Notes: generated by a model not told the origin, from the letters alone. Shown: positions 1 through 6,219, counted from the stretch's first letter. The stretch is DNA of 7,605 nucleotides from an uncultured Planctomycetaceae bacterium (GCA_937900985.1 CALCGM010000414.1:1-7605); one strand, 5' to 3'. Made by a program: numbers and translations.

Positions 1-1224
1 CTTGTCAGGAATCGGCTTTCGGATGGCAGAAACTGCCGATTCGGCTGGGCTGGCTGTTGGCGGGGCGGAGGATTCCTCGGGCGGAGCCGTGGCCTCGGCG
101 TTGCGCTTGGTGGCCTGCTCTCGGATCGCCTGCCGGGCGGCGTCGAGGCGGTCGGGCCAGGCGAACGTGGGAGCCGTTGCCGGGTCGTAGCCGGCCAGGT
201 GGCCATGCAGCCGCGTGGCGGGCTTTGTGTAGCGGAGCTGCGTGTCGCCAAAGACTTCTCGGCAGAGTTCGGCGAGCCCTGGGTCGTAGGCGATCAGCTC
301 CTCGCGGGTGTCGACATGGTTGTGGTCGTGATCGTTGGTGCGGTTGTTGTCGAACCACGACTGCACGCCTTCGGCGAAATACTCGTGGTGGTTGACGCTC
401 GCATACACGCCCTTCCAGAGCCCTGCCGCCATCGCCCGCTGATAGCTGCCGCGGAGCCGCTCGTCGAAGGTTGGGTCGACATTGGCCATGCCACGAAGAT
501 GGATGTTGTGGGCCAGTTCGTGAATCAGGATGCACTCGGCAGCGTAGGGGTCGCCGGGATACCCAAGCAGGTTTTCTTCGCCGCACGAACAGAACGGATC
601 CCGCTCGCTGCCGCCCATGCCGCGGGCCCTGGCGTCCCAGTAGTCCGCGGGCGGGAGCGTGGGAAGGCCGGGCGCGGCCTGTGCGGCCAGGTGGGCAAAC
701 TCGGGCTGGTCGGTGGTGAACTCATCGTGGGCGAGGATGCACAGCCGCGAGCCACTCGCGATCATCGCCTGCCGCACGTCGGGCCGCTGGCGGAGCATCT
801 GATCGACGAGGAAGGCGGCTTCCTCCAGGGCGAAGGGGCTCACCCGCGACGAGGCGACGATCGGAAAGCCTCCCGCTTCCCGCCGCTGCGAGTAGAAGGC
901 GGGAATCCCCGCGGCATCGGGAGGCGCAAACCGCACTGCCTGCACGGGAACTTCGCTCGTGACCCGTGTCTCGGTGCCGTCAGACTGCCCGATCACGACA
1001 AAGCGATGGCCGAGGGTGGTGCTGAGAAAGGACTGCCCGCCGGGAGGAATTGTGCCATTGGAGATTCGCTCGGCATCGTTCCTGAGCCAGAGCACCTCCA
1101 CAGGCTGCGGGCTGCCGTTGATCACCTGCAGCATGGCATCCCGCGGGGTTTCGGCGGACGAGGGCTGCTGCAGGATGGCAAGCAGGGCGAAGGCGATGGC
1201 CGCCACGATCGAGGTCTTCTGCAT
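1..1224 (-). CDS. Secreted VHL-beta-like / HExxH zinc metallopeptidase-like protein, 3' end outside window
   Basis: 408 codons are visible, read leftwards from the ATG at 1224-1222; no stop occurs before the window edge. Residues 1-24 form a signal peptide (hydrophobic core, then PSSA before ETP), so the protein is probably exported. Residues 31 to about 80 (LQVINGSPQPVEVLWL, IPPGG, TLGHRFVV) resemble the von Hippel-Lindau beta domain. Residues 120-340 hold the catalytic-looking part: HELAH at 235-239, then EYFAE at 281-285, whose glutamate would be the third zinc ligand. HExxH followed about 42 residues later by E-[YF]-F-A-E recalls the anthrax lethal factor (M34, ATLF-like) peptidases. Five cysteines are present (162, 212, 214, 231, 321). 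Residues 374-396 are a Pro/Ala/Ser/Glu-rich linker or tail. The only in-frame upstream start-like codon before the stop near 1270 is a CTG, so ATG 1224 is chosen although its ribosome site is weak. Substrate is unknown; activity is inferred. Confidence 0.85.
   Translation of the reverse strand, partial: MQKTSIVAAIAFALLAILQQPSSAETPRDAMLQVINGSPQPVEVLWLRNDAERISNGTIPPGGQSFLSTTLGHRFVVIGQSDGTETRVTSEVPVQAVRFAPPDAAGIPAFYSQRREAGGFPIVASSRVSPFALEEAAFLVDQMLRQRPDVRQAMIASGSRLCILAHDEFTTDQPEFAHLAAQAAPGLPTLPPADYWDARARGMGGSERDPFCSCGEENLLGYPGDPYAAECILIHELAHNIHLRGMANVDPTFDERLRGSYQRAMAAGLWKGVYASVNHHEYFAEGVQSWFDNNRTNDHDHNHVDTREELIAYDPGLAELCREVFGDTQLRYTKPATRLHGHLAGYDPATAPTFAWPDRLDAARQAIREQATKRNAEATAPPEESSAPPTASPAESAVSAIRKPIPDK
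925..1134 (-). other. VHL-beta-like domain within the metallopeptidase gene
   Basis: This covers residues 31-100 of the minus-strand protein. The order of features is a beta-strand with an N-G/R-S turn (VINGSPQPVEVLWL), a central proline-glycine turn (IPPGG), then a strand ending in T-x-x-G-H-x-F-V-V. The same order occurs in the beta domain of human VHL (FCNRSPR, a proline-rich turn, then RGHLW). Bacterial proteins annotated with VHL-beta-like domains are known, but the assignment here is from memory of the fold pattern and needs a profile search. It probably serves as a binding module presenting or recognising the peptidase substrate, which is inference. Confidence 0.55.
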
Positions 1225-1442
1225 TGGTCGGTCCAGGAACCTGTCTGGTGAACTCTCGCAGCCGAAAGTCTACCGCCGGACGCTCGCGTTTCTGCGGTCG
1301 GTTCGCTACGCTTTTCAATGTTCTCGGGGGAGGGCGTTTTCAGTGCTTGCAAGGCTCACGGTCTGGACCGGCGGCAACGCGTGTTGGTTGCCGTGTCGCG
1401 TCTCGTGAGGTGAGCCGACGGACGTGAAACTTTTTGTCGTAT

Positions 1443-1460
1443 CCAACGTTTGAGCGTTGG
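1443..1460. repeat. Inverted repeat CCAACG-N6-CGTTGG
   Basis: A perfect 6-base inverted repeat (CCAACG and CGTTGG) is separated by six bases and lies about 85 bases upstream of the PqaA-like start. It could be an operator for a dimeric regulator or a small hairpin in the leader RNA. No run of T follows, so it is not an intrinsic terminator for rightward transcription. Confidence 0.45.
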
Positions 1461-1484
1461 GGAATGCGGTTCGAAGGCGAGGTT

Positions 1485-1500
1485 TTTTCGTTCACGAAAA
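1485..1500. repeat. Inverted repeat TTTTCG-N4-CGAAAA
   Basis: A perfect 6-base inverted repeat with a four-base centre (TTCA) lies 45 bases before the PqaA-like start. Its A/T-flanked symmetry is typical of a regulator binding site. On the minus strand it reads as a weak hairpin with a short T tract, but no gene ends there, so an operator role is more likely than a terminator role. This is inferred from symmetry and position only. Confidence 0.4.
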
Positions 1501-1544
1501 TCTCATGAGGCTGCCTGCACATTGGGAAGGTAAAAGACTCGGTC

Positions 1545-3002
1545 ATGCGACACAGACACACCATTCTCGCCGCGGTTGCGGCCTGCCTGTTGGCGTCGAC
1601 AGGCTTCGCCCGTAGCCCCGAAGCGGCCACCAAGACCGCGCTCGATGCCTACATCGCGGCTCCCGATCCCAGCTACTCGTGGAAGGTGGCCAAGACCATC
1701 GGCGGCAATCCATCGACGACCTCGATCATCAGACTGCGATCACAGTCGTGGCGAGCTCCCGGTGAGGTTGACCGCACGGCCTGGGAGCATTGGCTGGTGG
1801 TCGTGAGGCCCGAGCAGCTGAAGACCGACCGGGTGTTTCTGATGGTCGGGGGCGGCGGAAACGACCGGCCCATGCCGGAGGGGGCGAGCCCCATGATCCA
1901 TCAGATTGCCGAAGCCACAGGCAGCATCGTGGCCGAACTGAAGATGGTTCCCAATCAGCCGCTTGTCTTTCACAGTGACGGCGAGAGGCGGGTCGAAGAC
2001 GATCTGATTGGCTACTGCTGGGCTGAGTTTCTGGAGACCGGCGACGCCAACTGGCTGCCTCGTTTGCCGATGGTCAAGAGCGTTGTCAAAGCGATGGACT
2101 GCCTGCAGGAGTGGTCGCGGGAGCAGGGCACGCCGGTTGAGAAGTTTGTGGTGGCGGGAGGTTCCAAGCGTGGCTGGACCACCTGGATGACCGGCATCGT
2201 CGATCCGCGGTGCGAGGCGATCGTGCCGATCGTGATCGATGTTCTCAACGTCGACAAGTCGGTTCGCCATCATGGCGCGGTCTACGGCTTCTGGGCGAAG
2301 GCGCTGGGCAACTATGTGCAGCACCACGTTCTCGCGCGGTTGGATCACCCCCGGATGCCGGATCTCTACGCGGTGGCCGATCCGTTCTCGTATCGCGAGC
2401 GGCTGACGCTGCCGAAGTATGTGGTGAATGGCAGCGGCGATCAGTTTTTCTGCCCCGATTCCTCGCAGTTTTATTACGACGAGCTGCCAGGGGAGAAACA
2501 TCTCCGCTACGTACCCAATGCCGACCATTCCGTCGACAAGAACCCCGACGCTGTGCCGAGCATCGTGGCGTTCTACCAGATGGTGGTCAGCGGAAAGCCC
2601 AGGCCGAAGCCGTCCTGGACGTTTGAGCCCGACGGGGCGATTCGCGTGACCAGTGACGTCGATCCCCAGGAGGTGGTTCTCTGGCAGGCAGCCAATCCTG
2701 AGGCTCGCGATTTCAGGCTGATGACGATCGGGCCGGCATGGCAGCCAACCACGCTGGAGCGACAGGCCGACGGATCGTGGGTGGGGCGGCCAAACCGGCC
2801 AGAGAAGGGCTGGAATGCGGCCCTTGTTGAGCTGGCCTACGACTCGGGCAGCCCCTTTCCGTTCAAAGTGTCGACTGCCGTCCGCATCACGCCCGACGTG
2901 CTTCCGTATCAGGATGTGGATCCGACGACTCTTCCGTTTGAAGGTTCGCTGGAGTCCACAGAGCCCGACCAAGCGAAGAAGACCGTGGCTGCGGGCACAT
3001 GA
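1545..3002 (+). CDS. PhoPQ-activated pathogenicity-related protein (PqaA-type alpha/beta hydrolase), secreted
   Basis: This 485-residue protein has a signal peptide (residues 1-22, TILAAVAACLLASTGFA) and then the PhoPQ_related family fold throughout. Recognisable blocks are WEHWLVVVRP near 80-89, the glycine-rich LMVGGGGNDRP at 99-109, KSVVKAMDCLQEW at 178-190, the nucleophile elbow AGGSKRGWTTW with Ser207, the acid region NGSGDQFFCPDSS with Asp299, and PNADHS with His328. These three residues form a plausible catalytic triad. Residues 355-460 are a C-terminal beta-rich part typical of the family. Relatives include Salmonella PqaA, a PhoP/PhoQ-regulated gene linked to antimicrobial peptide resistance; many environmental bacteria carry homologues of unknown substrate. 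ATG 1545 is the only reasonable start: upstream in frame there is only a CTG before a TGA at 1506. A GGAAGG at 1525-1530 is 14 bases away, a long spacing. It has no obvious partner gene and is divergent from the metallopeptidase. Confidence 0.92.
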   Translation: MRHRHTILAAVAACLLASTGFARSPEAATKTALDAYIAAPDPSYSWKVAKTIGGNPSTTSIIRLRSQSWRAPGEVDRTAWEHWLVVVRPEQLKTDRVFLMVGGGGNDRPMPEGASPMIHQIAEATGSIVAELKMVPNQPLVFHSDGERRVEDDLIGYCWAEFLETGDANWLPRLPMVKSVVKAMDCLQEWSREQGTPVEKFVVAGGSKRGWTTWMTGIVDPRCEAIVPIVIDVLNVDKSVRHHGAVYGFWAKALGNYVQHHVLARLDHPRMPDLYAVADPFSYRERLTLPKYVVNGSGDQFFCPDSSQFYYDELPGEKHLRYVPNADHSVDKNPDAVPSIVAFYQMVVSGKPRPKPSWTFEPDGAIRVTSDVDPQEVVLWQAANPEARDFRLMTIGPAWQPTTLERQADGSWVGRPNRPEKGWNAALVELAYDSGSPFPFKVSTAVRITPDVLPYQDVDPTTLPFEGSLESTEPDQAKKTVAAGT

Positions 3003-3269
3003 TGGGAGTTTCCAGCCAGGGTGTTGCGGAAACACGTTCAGCAGGGATAGGCTGAGGCGGGGTTGATGGGGTGAAAAACATCGTCTCGCCAGTGGTGGGT
3101 TCGATGGCGAGCGTGAGTGTGCACCGAGAGTTGTTGAGCCATCCTGCGTCGATTGGGTCGTTGGGTCGTTTTTTGGTGTCCAGGGATTCGTTCTTTTCAT
3201 TCATCCGGGGTTGCTCGCTCCAGCAATGTGCGGAACGGGTGAAACCCCGAGCGCTCAGGGAGGTTTCCG
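3003..3269. other. Intergenic region before the first DUF1559 operon
   Basis: These 267 bases contain no convincing gene. They hold a small hairpin at 3021-3035 (GTGTT-GCGGA-AACAC), a 7-base inverted repeat CTCGCCA / TGGCGAG at 3085-3091 and 3105-3111, and a tandem pair of TTGGGTCG at 3153-3168 followed by six T. Neither hairpin is followed directly by a T tract, so no clear intrinsic terminator for the PqaA-like gene was found. The promoter of the next operon should lie here but no -35/-10 pair stands out. Confidence 0.5.
3258..3263 (+). promoter_or_regulatory. Ribosome binding site of first DUF1559 gene
   Basis: GGGAGG lies six bases before the ATG at 3270. It is a strong Shine-Dalgarno match at good spacing and fixes this start over the unrelated frames upstream. 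Confidence 0.75.
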
Positions 3270-4325
3270 ATGCGCCATCGTTGTTTCTGGGATCGCGGCA
3301 GTGTGCGGGGGGCGAGTGCCCGTCGCGGCTTCACGCTGGTTGAGCTCCTCGTTGTGATCGCCATCATCGGCGTGCTTGTTGGGCTGCTGCTGCCGGCAGT
3401 GCAGTCAGCCCGCGAGGCGGCCCGTCGTTCGCAGTGCTTCAACCATCTCAAGCAGGTTGGGCTCGCGCTCCACAATCATGAGAGCACGTTTACCTACGTT
3501 CCTGCCTGGCAGAAGTGGGTGCCGGAGCCGACCAATCCGCCCAGCCCGCTCTACAACCTGACGGGCGACGCCCAGTACACCTTCAGTGCCCTTGGTCAGC
3601 TGCTGCCGTTCCTCGAAGAGGGCAACATCCACAACATGTTCGACCTCAAGCGGCCGCTGCTTGATCCTGTCAACCTGCCGCCGCCGTGGCCAGGCGGTCA
3701 GAACAATCCCACGTCGATGGCGGATATCAAAACCTTTCTCTGCCCCTCTTCGCCAGCGACGAGGGAGGAGTCGGACTATGGTCCGTACTTTGCCGCCGTG
3801 GGAATGTCAGGTTCGTTCATCCTGCCACGGACAGATTACGCTCCACTGCGGGGCATTCACTCGACGCTCAATGCCTGTGCCGGTTTGACTGCGACCACCA
3901 CCGACAACGCGATGCTGGGAACCGCAGACTCGAGGGTGAAGAGCACCGTGAAGTTTGGCGAGGTGAAGGACGGTCTTTCCAAGACGCTCTGCTTCACCGA
4001 GATCGCGGGAAAGCAGGGCATCTGGTTTAAGGGGAGGAACATCGCGCAGCCTCCGAACACCATCAACCTCAACTCATTTTACGGCGACTGGAATATCGCC
4101 CGTCATCCTCGCGGACTGTCGGGTGCGAACCCCGCCAATCCGCAGGAGCCGGGCTGCTCCAACATCAACGTGCTCAACTCGGACAATCCCTATGGGTTTC
4201 ATCCGAGCGGTGTGGTCACGCTGCGTGGCGATGGCTCCGTGATGTTCCTCAATGAAGAGGTCTCTCCGCAGGTCTTCGTCGGCTTTGTCACCCGCAACGG
4301 GGGCGAGGCGTTTAGCCTCGACTAG
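3270..4325 (+). CDS. DUF1559 pilin-like protein with prepilin N-terminus (first copy)
   Basis: This 351-residue protein is a typical planctomycete DUF1559 (SBP_bac_10-like, H-X9-DG) member. Residues 1-19 are a short basic leader ending RR. The prepilin peptidase site is G20/F21, with the conserved Glu at +5 (E25), followed by the hydrophobic helix FTLVELLVVIAIIGVLVG, which anchors the precursor in the membrane. LLPAVQSAREAARRSQC (40-56) is the family signature. Further family blocks are ALHNHE at 66-71, TFLCPSSP at 155-162, VKDGLSKTLCFTE at 232-244, and the C-terminal H-X9-DG motif with H311 and D321-G322. The mature protein is expected to sit on the surface as a pilin- or pseudopilin-like protein; its true role is unknown even though the family is very abundant. 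The next gene begins about 24 bases after the stop, indicating an operon. It pairs with the second copy at 5041. Confidence 0.95.
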   Translation: MRHRCFWDRGSVRGASARRGFTLVELLVVIAIIGVLVGLLLPAVQSAREAARRSQCFNHLKQVGLALHNHESTFTYVPAWQKWVPEPTNPPSPLYNLTGDAQYTFSALGQLLPFLEEGNIHNMFDLKRPLLDPVNLPPPWPGGQNNPTSMADIKTFLCPSSPATREESDYGPYFAAVGMSGSFILPRTDYAPLRGIHSTLNACAGLTATTTDNAMLGTADSRVKSTVKFGEVKDGLSKTLCFTEIAGKQGIWFKGRNIAQPPNTINLNSFYGDWNIARHPRGLSGANPANPQEPGCSNINVLNSDNPYGFHPSGVVTLRGDGSVMFLNEEVSPQVFVGFVTRNGGEAFSLD

Positions 4326-4348
4326 AGCCGAATCCTTTCTTGGAAGAA

Positions 4349-4786
4349 ATGAGAACGAGCATGTCGTTGATGCGATTGACACCGACGGTCTGGCTGGGAG
4401 CGGTGCTGCTCTCAGCCACCTTCGGGTGTGGTGGAAGCGGTGAGACGCTGATTCCGGTGACCGGAAGCGTGGCCGTGGATGGGCAGCCCGCCGAGGGGGT
4501 GGTGCTGCTTTTCCATGGTGGCAACGGCGTGAGCACCGCAACGAGTGACGCCTCGGGAAGTTTCTCGACCGTCACCAACGGAGAGTCCGGCATGCCTGCT
4601 GGCAGCTATAAGGTGACGGCGAGCTGGCCGGAGCCGGTGACGTTTGGCAGCGGCGGAATGGGGGAAACCCCGGATACGCCCGACCGGCTGGGGGGCACAT
4701 TTATGGTGCTCGGTCAGTCCAAGATCTCCGTCGAGGTTGACAGCAGCACGACCGAACTTCCGCCGATTGAGCTCTCAACAAAGTAA
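4349..4786 (+). CDS. Small lipoprotein with carboxypeptidase regulatory-like domain
   Basis: About 145 residues from ATG 4349; ATG 4361 and ATG 4370 are alternatives, and a TTG at 4340 is possible but less likely. The N-terminus is a lipoprotein signal peptide: MRLTPTVWLGAVLLSATFGC, with Cys27 (numbered from 4349) as the lipidated residue in an imperfect lipobox. The rest is a single beta-sandwich: PVTGSVAVDGQPAEGVVLLF, then TSDASGSFST, then MPAGSYKVT, and a final strand region SKISVEVDSS ending PPIELS. This order (G-x-V-x-x-DG, D-x-x-G-x-F, PAG-x-Y-x-V) is that of the transthyretin-like carboxypeptidase regulatory domain found in many small planctomycete lipoproteins encoded beside DUF1559 genes. 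The close spacing to the upstream gene and the terminator just downstream place it as the second gene of a two-gene operon. A role as an envelope partner of the pilin-like protein is inferred from context. Confidence 0.88.
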   Translation: MRTSMSLMRLTPTVWLGAVLLSATFGCGGSGETLIPVTGSVAVDGQPAEGVVLLFHGGNGVSTATSDASGSFSTVTNGESGMPAGSYKVTASWPEPVTFGSGGMGETPDTPDRLGGTFMVLGQSKISVEVDSSTTELPPIELSTK

Positions 4787-4806
4787 GGCACTGTGACAAC
4801 GAGCGA

Positions 4807-4845
4807 GGCGGCAGGTGGCGAGAGGCTGCCTGCCGCCTTTTTTTT
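4807..4845 (+). terminator. Intrinsic terminator after the DUF1559-lipoprotein operon
   Basis: A perfect 9-base stem, GGCGGCAGG at 4807-4815 and CCTGCCGCC at 4829-4837, can be extended inwards by further G-U and G-C pairs and is followed at once by eight T (4838-4845). It begins 20 bases after the lipoprotein stop codon. Confidence 0.92.
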
Positions 4846-4892
4846 GGGTGTTGCAGGTCGAGATCGCTGAAATAGCCGCCATGGCGATCGAC

Positions 4893-4920
4893 TTGCACGC
4901 CGGCCAAGACTTCGTATAGA
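4893..4920 (+). promoter_or_regulatory. Candidate housekeeping promoter for second DUF1559 gene
   Basis: TTGCAC at 4893-4898 and TATAGA at 4915-4920 are 16 bases apart and resemble -35 and -10 elements. They lie after the upstream terminator and about 120 bases before the ATG, giving a leader of roughly 110 bases. Planctomycete promoter consensus is poorly known, so this is a tentative call. Confidence 0.35.
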
Positions 4921-5028
4921 CTTGGCACGTGTCTCGGGGGTGGTTGGCGGTTTTCATTCTTGCGCCATTGTTTGCGCCGAATCTCTCGAGGCTGCAGCTG
5001 CATTTTTTCTTGATGCGTTCTCTTCTCT

Positions 5029-5033
5029 AGGAG
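5029..5033 (+). promoter_or_regulatory. Ribosome binding site of second DUF1559 gene
   Basis: AGGAG lies seven bases before the ATG at 5041, an ideal spacing. It supports this start, which also gives a short basic prepilin leader. Confidence 0.8.
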
Positions 5034-5040
5034 TGATCCC

Positions 5041-6114
5041 ATGCAACTCGTTTCGCTTCCCAAGGCGATCCGCAGTCGGCGCGGCTTTACGCTCGTCGAA
5101 CTGCTCGTTGTGATTGCCATCATCGGTGTCTTGGTGGGCCTCTTGCTGCCTGCCGTGCAGTCGGCTCGTGAGGCGGCCCGCCGCAGCCAGTGCCAGAACA
5201 ACGTCAAGCAGATCATGCTGGCGATGCACAACCACCACGACACGAACGGGGAGTTTCCCCAGAGTGTCGGCTGGGGCACGACCTACGAGGCCTACTATTT
5301 CTCCGACAAGGTAAAGCTGCTTTCCTTTATCGAGGAGCAGACCATCTACGACGCCCTCGGCGACAAGAAGGGCGGCGCCTACCACCCCGGCTGGGGCAGC
5401 GGTGCTACGCCGGCGGCTAACAACGTCGCCCTCAACAATCGGGTGTCGACCTTTGTCTGTCCGTCGAGCCCGAATCGAATCGGTGATGGATCGGCGAACC
5501 ACACCTACTCCATCAACATGGGCACGTCGCACAACGCACCCCACACGGTTTCCGGTGCGTCACACGCCGGTGAGACGCAGCACAACGGTATTGCGTCGTA
5601 TCGCCATGAGGTCGACCCCTACGGTGACCCACCGGTGACGATGGGCTCGATCAGCGATGGCACGAGCAAGACCGCCGGCTATTCCGAGTTTGTGGTCGAA
5701 AAGTGGCACGGCAACATCACCAACAACAAGAAGATGATGCGGAGCCAGGTCTATAACTGGGCGCGGGGCAACTCGACGGCCGAGATGCGGCAGAGCTGCC
5801 TGAATCAGACCGCCCTCAACGATGGCGGTGGCGGCCGCATCATGCGTGGCGGCGGCTGGTCGTGGTCGTTTATGGCGGCTGGTGGTGCCTATTCGCACAC
5901 CATGATGCCGAATGAGAAGAGCTGCCAGACCTGGGACGGCCCTGGTGGTGGCGACTGGTATGGATCCAACCTGCTCGCAGCGATGAGTGAGCATCCCGGT
6001 GGCGTCAACGTTGGCATGATGGACGGCGGGGTCCGTTTCGTGACCGACGACGTTGCCAATGACGTGTGGTGGGCCATGGGCACCCGCAACTGCGGCGAGG
6101 CTGCGTCCCAGTAG
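5041..6114 (+). CDS. DUF1559 pilin-like protein with prepilin N-terminus (second copy)
   Basis: 357 residues. The leader is 15 residues ending RSRRG, the processing site is G15/F16, Glu at +5 is E20, and the membrane helix and signature LLPAVQSAREAARRSQC (35-51) follow. Other family blocks are AMHNHHD at 61-67, FIEEQTIYD at 96-104, TFVCPSSP at 137-144, ISDGTSKTAGYSE at 204-216, and the H-X9-DG motif H318...D328-G329, with the C-terminal tail WWAMGTRNCGE. Residues 260-306 are rich in Gly and Trp. Residues 13-51 are identical to residues 18-56 of the copy at 3270, whereas the rest is clearly diverged, so the two are old paralogues. Unlike the first copy it has no lipoprotein directly behind it; a strong hairpin terminator follows within 60-95 bases. 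It is probably its own transcription unit. Expected location is cell surface or envelope after prepilin peptidase cleavage; exact function unknown. Confidence 0.95.
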   Translation: MQLVSLPKAIRSRRGFTLVELLVVIAIIGVLVGLLLPAVQSAREAARRSQCQNNVKQIMLAMHNHHDTNGEFPQSVGWGTTYEAYYFSDKVKLLSFIEEQTIYDALGDKKGGAYHPGWGSGATPAANNVALNNRVSTFVCPSSPNRIGDGSANHTYSINMGTSHNAPHTVSGASHAGETQHNGIASYRHEVDPYGDPPVTMGSISDGTSKTAGYSEFVVEKWHGNITNNKKMMRSQVYNWARGNSTAEMRQSCLNQTALNDGGGGRIMRGGGWSWSFMAAGGAYSHTMMPNEKSCQTWDGPGGGDWYGSNLLAAMSEHPGGVNVGMMDGGVRFVTDDVANDVWWAMGTRNCGEAASQ

Positions 6115-6174
6115 GCGAACGTGATGACCATGCGGCAGAGCTTTCAGTCGAGAGCAGGCCGAAGAAACTGCAAG

Positions 6175-6208
6175 GCGGGGCGGCCGGCAACGGTCGCCCC
6201 GCTTGTTT
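6175..6208 (+). terminator. Intrinsic terminator with GCAA tetraloop after second DUF1559 gene
   Basis: GCGGGGCG at 6175-6182 pairs perfectly with CGCCCCGC at 6195-6202; a G-U pair and three more pairs (CCG/CGG) extend the stem to 12 base pairs around a GCAA tetraloop (6187-6190). TTGTTT follows at 6203-6208. The stem is very stable, although its T tract is interrupted by one G. It lies about 60 bases after the DUF1559 stop and ends about 12 bases before the ATG of the TPR gene. Confidence 0.8.
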
Positions 6209-6219
6209 GCAGCGAGACC

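Larger units (their letters stand above)
1225..1544. promoter_or_regulatory. Divergent intergenic region between two secreted hydrolases
   Basis: These 320 bases separate the start of the minus-strand metallopeptidase from the start of the plus-strand PqaA-like gene, so they should carry both promoters. No convincing -35/-10 pair was found by eye on either strand. The last 110 bases are less GC-rich than the flanking genes and hold two short perfect inverted repeats, listed separately. Short open frames cross the region on both strands but show no recognisable protein character. A T-arm-like GGTTCGAA near 1469 lacks a matching stem and the rest of a tRNA. Confidence 0.6.

Noticed and set aside
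199..1251. Long plus-strand open frame of 350 codons opposite the metallopeptidase gene
   Set aside because: It is the complement of a gene with a signal peptide and an HExxH motif. The translation shows repeated valine runs and no domain character, as expected from a GC-rich antisense frame.
1420..1490. tRNA-like GGTTCGAA near 1469
   Set aside because: The flanking bases do not form a T-arm stem, and no acceptor, D or anticodon arm can be drawn around it.
1340..1633. Small minus-strand frame of 97 codons in the divergent intergenic region
   Set aside because: It overlaps the signal peptide of the PqaA-like gene on the opposite strand and has a mixed composition without a recognisable motif.
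1740..3200. Minus-strand open frame of 486 codons opposite the PqaA-like gene
   Set aside because: It is antisense to a clear family member with all its motifs; the product is rich in His, Arg and Pro without any recognisable motif. GC-rich coding DNA often keeps this frame open.
3071..3343. Small plus-strand frame of 90 codons before the first DUF1559 gene
   Set aside because: It lacks a good ribosome site and runs into the DUF1559 gene in another frame; the DUF1559 start has a strong site.
3321..5193. DNA repeat or mobile element implied by the shared prepilin segment
   Set aside because: The similarity is at protein level only; more than half the codons differ synonymously and there are no flanking repeats or transposase, so it is a conserved domain rather than a repeat element.
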